A stretch of 64,000 bases of DNA from NCBI GenBank assembly GCA_017556705.1, contig JAFYMG010000014.1:124001-188000 (forward strand). The letters are read 5' to 3'. Under the pieces are notes generated by a model that saw nothing but the letters and a program-made list of their open reading frames with translations, did not search any database and was not told the origin of the DNA. Position 1 is the stretch's first letter. The number at the start of each line of letters is the position of its first letter. Shown here piece after piece: positions 52,886 to 62,612 of the stretch. A program made the translations under genes and the position numbers. The DNA is from Paludibacteraceae bacterium (GTDB lineage: Bacteria; Bacteroidota; Bacteroidia; Bacteroidales; Paludibacteraceae).

Positions 52886-55825
52886 ATGACCTTAAAAGGA
52901 CTCTGCAAATATTACATTAGTTGTATCGCCTTAGAAAGTAATACTACATTCCGAGCTTCCATGAAAGACGAAAAATCTTTCATTACACTACCTTGGATAA
53001 ATGACTATACATTAAAGAAACCTGAGATAGGTGCGTTCTTACGGGGCAACAAAGACAAGGAAATGGATTTGCTGATCGGTTATCCTGTGTTGAAAATAAA
53101 TCATTTCCTTTCTCCATTATTTATTATTCCAGTCATATATTCTGATGGTACACATGGTAAACCAGAAGGTTTCTCAATTGACAAGGAACTCATTATCAAC
53201 AAGGATATCATCGATAAATACTCTACTAACGAGAAAACTGAGAACATCTATGAATTGCGTGAATTGGAATCTGAATTAGGATTTACAGAAGGACATGCAG
53301 ACTTCTCTGATTTATCAGAAAAAGTTACATTACTTAAAACTATTCGTCCCGATTGGGATTGGTTAGATGATTTAAATGTTGACAACCTTGAGAAAGGTCC
53401 TATGCGCATTTCAGATAGTGATGGTATTTTGAATAGAGCTATTCTTTTTGCCAAAGAACCGACTCCTTATACCGTAGGACTCAGCAATGAATTAGCACGC
53501 TTGGGTGAATATGGCGAGTTAGATATACGGCATTCTATATTATGGAAATTTATACATAGTCAGTTTGATAAGAATCCTCCATATAAAAATGATATATTGG
53601 AGATCCTACCTCTAAACGAAGAGCAAGAAAAGGCTGTAAAATCGGCATTAAGTGCTGATATTACCCTGATTGCGGGGCCTCCAGGAACAGGAAAAACTCA
53701 GGTCGTAGCCAATCTTATTATGAATGCGGCGATAGCGGGACAGAGTGTGTTATTTACAAGTAAAAACAATAATGCAGTTGATGTTGTCGTCAAACGAGTA
53801 AATGCACTAAACAAAGACCTGCCGATAGTACTCCGATACGAAAAGAGTGCAAAACAATGTATATCTGATTATGCACAACAATGGGAGAAAGCAAGACGGA
53901 AAGATCTTTCTTTCTCTAATGCAATGAGCGCATACAATAGAGTTAGTTCAAGCTATAAAGCAAAACAGAAACAAAAAGAGCAAACCGTAGAAACTAGAAA
54001 TAGGCTTGATGAAGTAGAGCAAATGGTTTGTGTAATTCGAGAAAAGTACCAACATCTCATAGGTGCTTTAACAGAGAATGAGGTTGATATTATTAAGAAT
54101 GCATATGATGAGTTTGTTACGCTAAGAACAACGTTAATAGAAGGACCTCAACAGTTGCTTGATAAATTATTTAGAAAAAACTGGCAGAATAGATTAACAG
54201 AAAAAGGTCACAAGGAGATAACACAAATCAACTCCTTCATGGAGATATACAATCTCGGTCTTGCACTCGCTTTGGATATGTCAGATCGTGAGTGGATGTA
54301 TTTTGACAATCGTTTCAAGGCGCTCATGGATGATTTTAGTCTAATTGCGACTTATAATAGTCTGTTAAAAGAGATATGCGAATCTGCTTCTCTTGAGCAA
54401 CTTGACGCTGCAATGATAGGCGAGCATGCTGAATTGCAGGCAAAAGCAAAAGTCGCTTGGAAAGCTTGGCTAGATGAACATATTAGCATTTTCAACGCTA
54501 AAAATCGTGGAGAACTGCATAATTATTTAAGCCTACTCGAACATGACCATGTAGATTCGTATAAACCAGCACTAAAGTCAATGTTGCCGATAAGTGCTAT
54601 TACATCTCTTAGCGCACGCAGAAGACTACCTTTTAAGGAGGCTATTTATGACTTGCTGATTATTGATGAAGCAAGCCAATGTGATATTGCATCGATGATT
54701 CCATTGCTTATGCGAGCTAAGCGAGTAGCTGTGATTGGTGACAAACAACAACTTAACCATATCTGTTTATTAAGCAAGCAGACGGATTTGAGCCTTATCT
54801 TGAACAATAATATTGAAGCTAGATGGTCATATCGCAGCAGTTCAATGTATGATTTAGCAGAGAGTATGGCGGAGGCTGAAAATATCATACAACTTCGTGA
54901 CCACCATCGTAGTTTCCTGGATATTATTCAGTTCTCAAATCAAGAGTTTTATGACAACACACTTCGTATAGCTACTGATTATAGCCGTCTGCAATATCCT
55001 AATGATTCTACTAATGCTCAACCTATTGTAGGTATGCGTTGGATGGATACAAAAGGGAAAACCATTCGACCAGAAACTGGTGGAGCATACAATCTGAAGG
55101 AAGCGGAAGATGTGATACGAGTCCTTCAACGCTTATCAGTAGAACTGGAATTTGAAGGAAGTATAGGTGTTACAACACCTTTCCATTTGCAAGCAGATAT
55201 GATAACCAAAGCCTTAGAGCGAGACTCAGAGTTGCGTAATCATTTGGAATTGCATAACCAAATATTGATAGATACAGTTCACAAATTCCAAGGGGACGAG
55301 AGGGATGTTATCATCTTCTCACCAGTTGTTTCGGAGGGAACGAAGTCACAAAGTCTTATGTTCCTCAAATCAACAGGTAATCTGTTCAATGTGGCTATAA
55401 CCCGTGCGAGGTCTTTACTTGTAACCGTAGGAGATAAACAATATTGTAAGCAATGTGGAGTCAGTTATTTGGAACACTTTGCTGAATATAGTAGCGGAAA
55501 TGAAGCCCCTGTTAAAGTTTCAGAATGGGAATATATCTTGCAAAAAGCACTTTCGGATGCTGGTATTCCTGTTACGGCACAATATCATGTTGATAAGTAC
55601 TATCTTGATTTGGCTCTCTTTTATAATGGAAAGAAACTTGACATAGAGGTAGATGGAGCAATGTATCATCAAGCATGGACAGGAGAACTCAGCTACAATG
55701 ATCAGTTGCGCAATCGAGCACTTATGCGTGAAGGCTGGGATGTTATGCGCTTTTGGGTACAACAAGTCCGCGACCAATTACCTTGGTGTATTGAACAAGT
55801 ACAAAAATGGATGAATATGCACTAG
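52886..55825 (+). CDS. SF1 (Upf1-like) helicase fused to a PD-(D/E)XK (DUF559/Vsr-like) nuclease
   Basis: 979 residues from the ATG at 52886. Residues 1-250 are uncharacterised. The helicase core has motif I AGPPGTGKTQVVAN (about 260-273), motif II IIDEASQCD (about 590), motif III VIGDKQQL, motif IV HHRSF, motif V HKFQGDERDVI (about 798-808) and motif VI NVAITRARSLLV (about 838-849). The end (about 880-979) holds EWEYILQKALSDAG, YLDLALFYNGKKLDIEVDGA and YHQAWTGELSYNDQLRN, the DUF559-type nuclease pattern. This layout is known from defence-associated single proteins. It is followed 44 bp later by a lipoprotein gene. Confidence 0.88.
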   Translation: MTLKGLCKYYISCIALESNTTFRASMKDEKSFITLPWINDYTLKKPEIGAFLRGNKDKEMDLLIGYPVLKINHFLSPLFIIPVIYSDGTHGKPEGFSIDKELIINKDIIDKYSTNEKTENIYELRELESELGFTEGHADFSDLSEKVTLLKTIRPDWDWLDDLNVDNLEKGPMRISDSDGILNRAILFAKEPTPYTVGLSNELARLGEYGELDIRHSILWKFIHSQFDKNPPYKNDILEILPLNEEQEKAVKSALSADITLIAGPPGTGKTQVVANLIMNAAIAGQSVLFTSKNNNAVDVVVKRVNALNKDLPIVLRYEKSAKQCISDYAQQWEKARRKDLSFSNAMSAYNRVSSSYKAKQKQKEQTVETRNRLDEVEQMVCVIREKYQHLIGALTENEVDIIKNAYDEFVTLRTTLIEGPQQLLDKLFRKNWQNRLTEKGHKEITQINSFMEIYNLGLALALDMSDREWMYFDNRFKALMDDFSLIATYNSLLKEICESASLEQLDAAMIGEHAELQAKAKVAWKAWLDEHISIFNAKNRGELHNYLSLLEHDHVDSYKPALKSMLPISAITSLSARRRLPFKEAIYDLLIIDEASQCDIASMIPLLMRAKRVAVIGDKQQLNHICLLSKQTDLSLILNNNIEARWSYRSSSMYDLAESMAEAENIIQLRDHHRSFLDIIQFSNQEFYDNTLRIATDYSRLQYPNDSTNAQPIVGMRWMDTKGKTIRPETGGAYNLKEAEDVIRVLQRLSVELEFEGSIGVTTPFHLQADMITKALERDSELRNHLELHNQILIDTVHKFQGDERDVIIFSPVVSEGTKSQSLMFLKSTGNLFNVAITRARSLLVTVGDKQYCKQCGVSYLEHFAEYSSGNEAPVKVSEWEYILQKALSDAGIPVTAQYHVDKYYLDLALFYNGKKLDIEVDGAMYHQAWTGELSYNDQLRNRALMREGWDVMRFWVQQVRDQLPWCIEQVQKWMNMH

Positions 55826-55869
55826 TATAAATTTGAAGTAGAATGAATATAAACAATTTCTATAAGATT

Positions 55870-56508
55870 ATGAAAAAAGTACTTGTAACCATCTTGTTTG
55901 GTTTACTACTGAATAGCTGTGGATATTACTGTTATGTATCCTCTATCGGCAACTCTCCTCAAAATCAATTATATTACATTTTACCGAATAATCCGAACCT
56001 TGTTGGAGATTTGGAATTTGAACAGTATGCAAATATACTTACAACCACATTAAATAGAGTTGGTTATAAAGATGTGCCAGAAGAGCAGGCAGGAATTATT
56101 ATATATTTTGATTGGCAAATCGGGAATATGACTACCGAGGATGTTGCAATACCATACACTTATAATAGTTATTCGTCGGTTACATCAACAAATTGGGTGT
56201 CTACACCATATGGATCATATCCCCAGATGTCGACAACGACCATTGCAACACCTCACACAGGATATATTTCATATAATAATGACTATTCTCCAATCGCTGT
56301 TCATGTTATTGCTGTTGACAAGCATACACGGAAACAAATATGGAAAACAACTATCAACGATAAATTGGAATACAATAAAACCACACTTAATAGTTTGTTG
56401 CCCGTAATGCTTTACGCTGGTAGTAAATATTTTGGAACGACAGCTGAAGGTCGGGTAGATTTGTTACCATCGGAAGTGGTCAATCAAGGTATAGCGTGGC
56501 CCTATTAA
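55870..56508 (+). CDS. DUF4136-like outer-membrane lipoprotein
   Basis: 212 residues. MKKVLVTILFGLLLNSCGYY is a lipoprotein signal (C at about residue 17), which decides for 55870 over the in-frame ATG at 55843. The middle (ILTTTLNRVGYKDVPEEQAGIIIYF) and end (VHVIAVDKHTRKQIWKTTI, then GTTAEGRVDLLPSE) follow the DUF4136 pattern: tyrosine- and serine-rich periplasmic lipoproteins of unknown function. It lies between two nuclease genes and may share the helicase transcript; a role in defence is not shown. A terminator follows at 56680. Confidence 0.78.
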   Translation: MKKVLVTILFGLLLNSCGYYCYVSSIGNSPQNQLYYILPNNPNLVGDLEFEQYANILTTTLNRVGYKDVPEEQAGIIIYFDWQIGNMTTEDVAIPYTYNSYSSVTSTNWVSTPYGSYPQMSTTTIATPHTGYISYNNDYSPIAVHVIAVDKHTRKQIWKTTINDKLEYNKTTLNSLLPVMLYAGSKYFGTTAEGRVDLLPSEVVNQGIAWPY

Positions 56509-56571
56509 ATCCTCCATGCGAACAACTATCTTATTCACCTAATATTTCTTGTTATTCTGCCTATCTTTCGG

Positions 56572-56587
56572 CACAATCTTCGGCACA
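56572..56587 (+). repeat. Left copy of the 16-bp direct repeat around the YhcG gene
   Basis: CACAATCTTCGGCACA; exact copy at 58036-58051. The partial word TCTTTCGGCACAA lies just before it. Confidence 0.7.
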
Positions 56588-56679
56588 AAGAAAAAAATAA
56601 CAAAAAATCACCCAAGCGGGAGGCGTTGGTAATCAACACCTTCCGCCTGCTTTAAGCACCTTTTTATAGCAAAATTCAC

Positions 56680-56719
56680 AAATCTTCGGCACAAACCCAG
56701 TTGTGCCGAAGATTTTTAC
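56680..56719 (+). terminator. Terminator after the lipoprotein gene
   Basis: AAATCTTCGGCACAA and TTGTGCCGAAGATTT pair perfectly around ACCCAG, then TT. The arm contains the same word as the flanking direct repeat. Confidence 0.85.
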
Positions 56720-56754
56720 AGCATTATTATAGAGACACATTTATAGAAAGCCAC

Positions 56755-56798
56755 CGAAAGCCCATAGATCTCCCACGGATCTCCTACAGTGGTCGCCT
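56755..56798. repeat. Short 11-bp periodic stretch upstream of YhcG
   Basis: CGAAAGCCCAT, AGATCTCCCAC, GGATCTCCTAC, AGTGGTCGCCT; the middle two differ at two sites. Confidence 0.4.
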
Positions 56799-56886
56799 AA
56801 TTTGCAGCACGCCTATTTTGTCAAAGATGAAGAAGTGACTTTTTATACAAATCACACCAATAAATCATCATTTCACGAACTATAAC

Positions 56887-56917
56887 TTGCATATCTGCAA
56901 ATTTTTCCGTACCTTTG
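56887..56917 (+). promoter_or_regulatory. Extended promoter of the YhcG gene
   Basis: TTGCATATCTGCA (from 56887), AATTTTTCCG, TACCTTTG (56910-56917). Confidence 0.85.
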
Positions 56918-56941
56918 CAGGGTAATTAACAAAATTATACA

Positions 56942-57976
56942 ATGATGAGCGAGATCGATAAATCTAATCAAACACTTTCAAACTCGAGTCACCTGTTCGC
57001 AGAAATTCGCGAAGTACTTGTCACTGCACGCCGAACAGCTTACAAAGCAGTTAATTTTGCTATGGTAACTGCATATTGGAATGTTGGTCGTCTAATCGTT
57101 GAAGATGAACAACAGGGCAATACACGAGCTGAATATGGTAAAGCCATATTAGCAGATCTGTCAAAACGCCTAACAGACGAGTTTGGGAAAGGTTTTGATG
57201 AGAGAGAATTACGCCGTATACGCCAATTCTATTTAGTATTCCCAAAATGGGACGCATTGCGCCCCGAATTGACTTGGACACATTATCGCTTATTGATTCG
57301 TGTACAAAATGAGCAAGCACGCTTGTGGTATATGAACGAAGCTGCAGAGCAAACATGGTCATCTCGACAGTTGGATCGCCAAATTTCTGTCTTGTATTAT
57401 GAACGTCTATTAAATAGTACAGACACATTATCAGTACGCAAAGAGGCAGAAAATAACCTCGCACAATTAGCTCCACAAGAATTCATTCATGACCCTTATG
57501 TGCTGGAATTTCTAAATTTAAAGAATTACCCCGCTTTACATGAAACAGATATTGAGAAATCACTTATCAATAATTTGCAATCTTTCTTATTAGAATTGGG
57601 AAAGGGCTTTTGTTTTGTAGCACGACAAAAATTGATGCGTTATGATAATGAAGATTTCTATGTGGATTTGGTATTTTACCATTCCATATTGAAGTGCCAT
57701 GTTTTGATTGACCTTAAGTTAGGTAAATTAACGCATCAAGATGTAGGACAAATGGATAGCTATATTCGTATGTTTGATGATTTGTATAAACATACGGATG
57801 ACAATCCTACTTTGGGCTTGATTCTATGTTCCGACAAGAACGAAGCGGTTGTAAAATACTCTGTTTTAGCAGAGCATCGTCAAATCTTTGCTTCTAAATA
57901 TCTATTAGAGTTGCCAACGCCAGAGGTGTTGCAACAGGAAATCATGCGTGAACGCAAACAATTGGAAATAGAATAA
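56942..57976 (+). CDS. YhcG-family (DUF1016) PD-(D/E)XK nuclease
   Basis: 344 residues, the usual size. The DUF1016 N-terminal domain (about 15-170; AMVTAYWNVGRLIVE, GFDERELRRIRQFYL) precedes the nuclease domain (about 180-344) with DFYVDLVFYHSILKCHVLID and LKLGK giving the catalytic D, D-x-K set. Family members are often found in restriction-modification or defence islands, but stand-alone copies also occur. It has its own promoter and is bracketed by the 16-bp direct repeat. The start could be 56942 or the second ATG at 56945. Confidence 0.9.
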   Translation: MMSEIDKSNQTLSNSSHLFAEIREVLVTARRTAYKAVNFAMVTAYWNVGRLIVEDEQQGNTRAEYGKAILADLSKRLTDEFGKGFDERELRRIRQFYLVFPKWDALRPELTWTHYRLLIRVQNEQARLWYMNEAAEQTWSSRQLDRQISVLYYERLLNSTDTLSVRKEAENNLAQLAPQEFIHDPYVLEFLNLKNYPALHETDIEKSLINNLQSFLLELGKGFCFVARQKLMRYDNEDFYVDLVFYHSILKCHVLIDLKLGKLTHQDVGQMDSYIRMFDDLYKHTDDNPTLGLILCSDKNEAVVKYSVLAEHRQIFASKYLLELPTPEVLQQEIMRERKQLEIE

Positions 57977-58035
57977 CTACTTGCTAGAAGAATAAAGGAA
58001 CAACCTTTACTACCAACCTTCTAAACAACTTTCAC

Positions 58036-58051
58036 CACAATCTTCGGCACA
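58036..58051 (+). repeat. Right copy of the 16-bp direct repeat
   Basis: CACAATCTTCGGCACA, 60 bp after the YhcG stop; identical to 56572-56587. Confidence 0.7.
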
Positions 58052-58092
58052 CGAAAGCTTTTTCTACCTATTACAACTATAACATTTCCACT

Positions 58093-59793
58093 ATGCGTTT
58101 GAAATTACTTCTCTGCATTCTATGCATCAGCAGTTTGGCCCTGGCTGAACAGATTATTCGTGTGTCGCAGATAGGCTATCTGCCTGAAGCGAAGAAGTTT
58201 GCTATCATCATGACGGGTGATAGTGGGCGATGGGAATATACTCGCTACGACTTCTCTGACCTCAAAGAAGAGGGGTGGCATCAACTCAAAATTGGCGAGG
58301 CAGTGTCGGATAGTTTTCTCATCAGCAAACATGTGTATGACGGTCTAGCCGATTTTCCTCTCAACTATATGCGCCAACAGCGTTGCGGTTGGAATCCTTT
58401 TACTGGCGATAGTTGTCACCAGAAAGATGGGTACATCATTTACCACCCCACTAAGACGGGGCAACATATTGATGTTCGCGGCGGTTGGCACGATGCTAGC
58501 GATTGTTTGCAATATGCGACAACTACTGCCAATGCGATCTATCAGATGATGCTGGCATACGAGCAATATCCCGAGCTGTTTGGCGACATATACCAAACCA
58601 ACGGTACGCCAGGAACGAATGGTATTCCAGATATCGTGGACGAGATTCGTTGGGGTTTGGATTGGTTAAACCGTATGAATCCTGAACCTGGCGAGTTCTA
58701 CAATCAACTGGCCGACGACCGCGACCATATAGGCATGCGTTTCCCAAAAGATGATCAAGCCGACTACGGCTGGGGCGTGAACAATGGTCGTCCTGTCTAT
58801 TTCGTCACGGGCGAGCCGCAGGTACAAGGTAAGGGTATGAATATCTCGACAGGCACTTCTTCAATCGTGGGCAAGTATGCGTCGTGTTTTGCTTTAGGTA
58901 GCAAGATCTTGGCGCCATTCTATCCTGAATTGGCAGCGCGTATTGGAGAGAAAGCCAAAGATGCCTACGAATTGGGCGTACGTAAACCAGGTTTTAGTCA
59001 GACGGCTTCTGTTCGTTCGCCCTATATCTATGAAGAGACTAACTGGGTGGATGACATGGAGTTAGGTGCCTATGAATTGTATCGCAAGACAAATGATAAG
59101 TCATATCTTAAGGATGCGATAGCCTACGGCCACCAAGAACCTACCACCCCATGGATGGGCAGCGATACGGCTCGCCATTACCAATGGTATCCATTTATGA
59201 ATATCGGTCACTATCGTTTGGCTAGTGAGGCAAAGAACCGTTCGCGTGAGGAGTTTGTTGCCTATTTGAAAAGGGGTATTGATACGGTCTATCAGCGCGC
59301 CATTCATGGCGAACCTGTGCAGCAAGCTTTCTTGTATGGCGTACCATCAATCTGGTGCTCCAATAACCTCACTACGTCTATGCTGACCCAATGTATCTTG
59401 TATCGCCAATTGACCAATGATTCTACTTATATTGACATGGAATCGTCTTTGCGCGATTGGTTATTGGGTTGCAATCCTTGGGGCGTATGTATGATTGTGG
59501 AATTGCCTGGAGCAAAGTGCTATCCTACTCAGCCTCACTCGTTTATGATTAGCGAGGGAGTAGGCAATACAACAGGTGGATTGGTGGATGGCCCCGTGTA
59601 TCATGGCATCTTCAATAGCCTGCGTGGTGTGAATATGGAAGGCGGTATCAATTATATGCGCTATCAACCCAATGTGATGGTCTATCACGACTCCACGAAT
59701 GACTATTCTACCAACGAACCTACTATGGACGGAACAGCCTGTTTGATTTTCCCATTCGCTGCTTACGAAGCAGAAGCAAAATTAAGCAAATAA
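58093..59793 (+). CDS. Glycoside hydrolase family 9 (endoglucanase-like)
   Basis: 566 residues with a signal peptide (MRLKLLLCILCISSLALA). An N-terminal Ig-like CelD_N domain (about 20-120; IIRVSQIGYLPEAKKFAII) is followed by the (alpha/alpha)6 catalytic domain. The base aspartates are in GGWHDASDCLQY (about 139-150) and the acid glutamate in YSTNEPTMDGTA near the end. It would cleave beta-1,4-glucans or related glucans outside the cytoplasm. There is no dockerin or T9SS tail. No clear promoter is seen. Confidence 0.9.
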   Translation: MRLKLLLCILCISSLALAEQIIRVSQIGYLPEAKKFAIIMTGDSGRWEYTRYDFSDLKEEGWHQLKIGEAVSDSFLISKHVYDGLADFPLNYMRQQRCGWNPFTGDSCHQKDGYIIYHPTKTGQHIDVRGGWHDASDCLQYATTTANAIYQMMLAYEQYPELFGDIYQTNGTPGTNGIPDIVDEIRWGLDWLNRMNPEPGEFYNQLADDRDHIGMRFPKDDQADYGWGVNNGRPVYFVTGEPQVQGKGMNISTGTSSIVGKYASCFALGSKILAPFYPELAARIGEKAKDAYELGVRKPGFSQTASVRSPYIYEETNWVDDMELGAYELYRKTNDKSYLKDAIAYGHQEPTTPWMGSDTARHYQWYPFMNIGHYRLASEAKNRSREEFVAYLKRGIDTVYQRAIHGEPVQQAFLYGVPSIWCSNNLTTSMLTQCILYRQLTNDSTYIDMESSLRDWLLGCNPWGVCMIVELPGAKCYPTQPHSFMISEGVGNTTGGLVDGPVYHGIFNSLRGVNMEGGINYMRYQPNVMVYHDSTNDYSTNEPTMDGTACLIFPFAAYEAEAKLSK

Positions 59794-59828
59794 GATTCTG
59801 AAAAACGATAATACAATAACTATATAGA

Positions 59829-59849
59829 TTACACTATTCCGTAGTGTAA
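59829..59849 (+). other. Perfect hairpin downstream of the GH9 gene
   Basis: TTACACTA and TAGTGTAA pair around TTCCG. It lies just before the terminator, so perhaps part of 3'-end formation. Confidence 0.5.
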
Positions 59850-59855
59850 CACTTT

Positions 59856-59882
59856 GAAAAATGCGCCAATAGCGCATTTTTC
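59856..59882 (+). terminator. Terminator of the GH9 gene
   Basis: GAAAAATGCGC and GCGCATTTTTC pair around CAATA. The arm ends one base before the uvrA promoter. Confidence 0.85.
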
Positions 59883-59913
59883 TTGCGTATGTGAGAAAAA
59901 AATTGTACCTTTG
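59883..59913 (+). promoter_or_regulatory. Promoter of uvrA
   Basis: TTGCGTATGTGAG (from 59883), A-run, TACCTTTG (59906-59913), 23 bp from TTGC to TA. Confidence 0.8.
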
Positions 59914-59945
59914 CAGCGCAAAGGTATCTAGAAGGCAATTGATAC

Positions 59946-62612
59946 ATGAAAAACAAAGGCAACGACATACTCATCACAGGCGCGCGCGTGCACAACTTAA
60001 AGAATGTGGATGTGCGTATTCCGCGAGACAAACTTGTGGTCATTACAGGTCTGTCGGGTAGTGGCAAATCATCGCTTGCCTTTGATACCATCTTTGCCGA
60101 AGGTCAACGCCGCTATATGGAGACATTCTCCTCTTACGCACGCGGATACATAGGTACGATGCAGCGTCCCGATGTGGACAAGATCACTGGCCTTTCTCCC
60201 GTTATTAGTATTGACCAAAAGACCACCTCACGCAATCCACGAAGTACCGTGGGTACTGTCACAGAGGTGTATGACTACATGCGACTTCTCTTTGCGCGTG
60301 CAGCCGATGCTTATTCCTATGCATCGGGCGAGAAGATGGTGCAATATACTGATGACCAGATTCTTGATCTAATCCTCCGTGAGTATGCTGGACAAAAGGT
60401 GCTGATTCTTGCCCCTATGGTCAATAACCGCAAGGGACACTACAAAGAGCTCTTTGAGACCATCCGCCGCAAAGGTTTCCTACATGTTCGTGTAGATGGC
60501 GAAGTGCAAGAGATCTACTCTGGTATGAAGCTAGACCGCTACAAGAACCACACCATCGAAGCCGTTGTTGATCGCCTCAAACTCAAAACTGACAACGACG
60601 AAGAAGATCTCAAACGCCTTCGTGCATCCGTGGACCAAGCCATGCGTATGGGCGATGGAGTTATGGCCATTTGTGCGCACAGCGCACAGGCGATAAGGCG
60701 AGAAGGCGAAAAGGCTATAGGCAATGAAATCCGCTATTTCTCTCGTCACCTGATGTGTCCTACTACAGGCATGAGTTATGCCGAACCTGCGCCACATACG
60801 TTCTCGTTCAACTCGCCACAAGGTTGGTGTCCTACCTGCCGAGGATTAGGTAAGATTAAAGGCGAAAGGTTAGAGGCAAAAGGCGAGGAGGAGTTGGATA
60901 ATATCATCAAGGATGATGAGAATTGGTACACACGCATGTTGGAGTATGTGCAGCAGCCAGAGGACGAGAAGGAGGTGAAAGAAGAGGTATGGTGCGAGTG
61001 TCCTGCTTGTCATGGTCAACGTCTCAACCGCGAAGCGCTCAGTTTCCGTATAGCAGATAAAAACATCGCCGAGCTCTCGGCGATGGATATTACTGACCTC
61101 AGAGCGTGGTTAATGAATGTGCCTGCTAAGTTAAGCAACAAGCAACGTGCTATCGCTGAACCTATCATCAAAGAAATCATTTCCCGCCTCGGCTTTATGC
61201 TTAGCGTAGGACTATCATACCTTTCCCTTTCTCGCTCATCCGATAGTCTATCGGGAGGAGAGAACCAACGCATACGACTAGCTACACAAGTGGGTAGCAA
61301 ATTGGTGAATGTGCTCTATATTTTGGACGAGCCAAGTATCGGTCTGCACCAACGTGATAATCAGCGTTTGATTGATTCACTTAAACAACTGCGTGATATG
61401 GGTAACTCTGTCATTGTCGTAGAGCACGATGAGGATATGATGCGTCAAGCAGATTTTATCATTGACATTGGTCCTAAAGCAGGACGTCTAGGTGGCGAGA
61501 TCGTCTTCGAGGGTACCCCTGCCGAACTGCTCAAAGCAGATACCCTCACCGCCAAATACCTCCGCGGAGAACTGAGTGCCACGCTACCTCTCGCCTCTTC
61601 GCCTCTCGCCTCTTCGCCTCTCGCCTCTTCGCCTAATAGCCTCTCGCTACGCGGTTGCCGTGGCAACAACCTCAAAGGCGTTGATGTATCCTTCCCTGTT
61701 GGGCAGATGATTGCCGTGACAGGTGTGTCGGGTAGTGGCAAGTCCACTTTGGTAAACCAGACCCTCTATCCAATCTTGAGCCAACATTTCTACCGCAGTC
61801 TGCGTGCACCTCTGCCATACGACAACATTGAGGGATTGGAATATATTGACAAGGTTATTGCGGTGGACCAATCGCCTATCGGTCGCACACCTCGCAGCAA
61901 CCCTGCTACTTATACGGGTGTTTTCACGGATATACGCAACCTTTTTGCACAACTACCCGAGAGTAAGATACGCTCATGGAAAGCCGGTCGTTTCTCGTTT
62001 AACAACGCAGGTGGACGTTGCGAGGAATGTAGCGGCAATGGCTATAAGACCATTCAAATGAACTTCTTGCCTAATGTCTATGTACCATGCGAAGTGTGCG
62101 GTGGCAAACGCTACAACCGCGAGACACTCGAAGCACGATTCAAAGGCAAGTCCATTGCGGATGTACTGGATATGACTATCAATCAGGCAGTAGAGTTCTT
62201 TGAGAGTCAACCATATATCTTGAAGAAAATCAAGACCTTGCAAGATGTGGGCTTGGGCTATATCAAGTTAGGTCAACCTTCTACCACCTTGTCGGGTGGC
62301 GAGAGCCAACGCGTGAAACTAGCCACCGAACTGGCGCGCACTAGCACGGGCAGGACTCTATATATCTTGGACGAACCCACCACGGGTCTGCACTTCGAGG
62401 ATGTGCGCGTATTGATGGGCGTGTTGCGTCGCTTGGTGGATAAGGGTAATACGGTGATTATCATCGAGCACAACCCCGATGTGATTCGCTCGTGCGATTA
62501 TCTCATCGACATGGGACCCGATGGCGGTCGTGATGGTGGCACCGTAGTGGCTACGGGCACGATTGATGACATCCGCAACAACCCCAATAGTATAACGGGA
62601 AGGTATATTTAG
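59946..62612 (+). CDS. uvrA: Excinuclease ABC subunit UvrA
   Basis: 888 residues. Walker A in both halves: [15 protein letters not shown] (about 34-48) and [15 protein letters not shown] (about 597). ABC signatures [11 protein letters not shown] and [11 protein letters not shown], and zinc modules [12 protein letters not shown] and CEECSGNGY...[10 protein letters not shown], are present. The first zinc module is degenerate (CPTTG), which I believe is usual in this phylum. Three stretches are coded by intergenic-like words in frame: RREGEKAIG (60688-60720), [12 protein letters not shown] (60853-60889) and a 3 x 15-bp run giving SPLAS three times (61589-61633). It recognises damaged DNA in nucleotide excision repair. 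Confidence 0.95.
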   Translation: MKNKGNDILITGARVHNLKNVDVRIPRDKLVVITGLSGSGKSSLAFDTIFAEGQRRYMETFSSYARGYIGTMQRPDVDKITGLSPVISIDQKTTSRNPRSTVGTVTEVYDYMRLLFARAADAYSYASGEKMVQYTDDQILDLILREYAGQKVLILAPMVNNRKGHYKELFETIRRKGFLHVRVDGEVQEIYSGMKLDRYKNHTIEAVVDRLKLKTDNDEEDLKRLRASVDQAMRMGDGVMAICAHSAQAIRREGEKAIGNEIRYFSRHLMCPTTGMSYAEPAPHTFSFNSPQGWCPTCRGLGKIKGERLEAKGEEELDNIIKDDENWYTRMLEYVQQPEDEKEVKEEVWCECPACHGQRLNREALSFRIADKNIAELSAMDITDLRAWLMNVPAKLSNKQRAIAEPIIKEIISRLGFMLSVGLSYLSLSRSSDSLSGGENQRIRLATQVGSKLVNVLYILDEPSIGLHQRDNQRLIDSLKQLRDMGNSVIVVEHDEDMMRQADFIIDIGPKAGRLGGEIVFEGTPAELLKADTLTAKYLRGELSATLPLASSPLASSPLASSPNSLSLRGCRGNNLKGVDVSFPVGQMIAVTGVSGSGKSTLVNQTLYPILSQHFYRSLRAPLPYDNIEGLEYIDKVIAVDQSPIGRTPRSNPATYTGVFTDIRNLFAQLPESKIRSWKAGRFSFNNAGGRCEECSGNGYKTIQMNFLPNVYVPCEVCGGKRYNRETLEARFKGKSIADVLDMTINQAVEFFESQPYILKKIKTLQDVGLGYIKLGQPSTTLSGGESQRVKLATELARTSTGRTLYILDEPTTGLHFEDVRVLMGVLRRLVDKGNTVIIIEHNPDVIRSCDYLIDMGPDGGRDGGTVVATGTIDDIRNNPNSITGRYI
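61589..61633 (+). repeat. Three perfect 15-bp tandem units inside uvrA
   Basis: TCTCGCCTCTTCGCC three times, then TAATAGCCTCTCG. The unit is the complement of GGCGAAGAGGCGAGA and adds five residues each, so frame is kept. Confidence 0.9.

Larger units (their letters stand above)
56509..56886. other. Intergenic region before the YhcG gene
   Basis: No gene seen. It contains the left copy of the 16-bp direct repeat (56572-56587), a hairpin near 56614-56656, the terminator at 56680, and an 11-bp periodic stretch at 56755-56798. Confidence 0.6.

Noticed and set aside
60760..60790. UvrA first zinc module with CPTTG in place of CxxC, as a possible loss of function
   Set aside because: From memory the same change is common in Bacteroidota UvrA, so it is not treated as damage.
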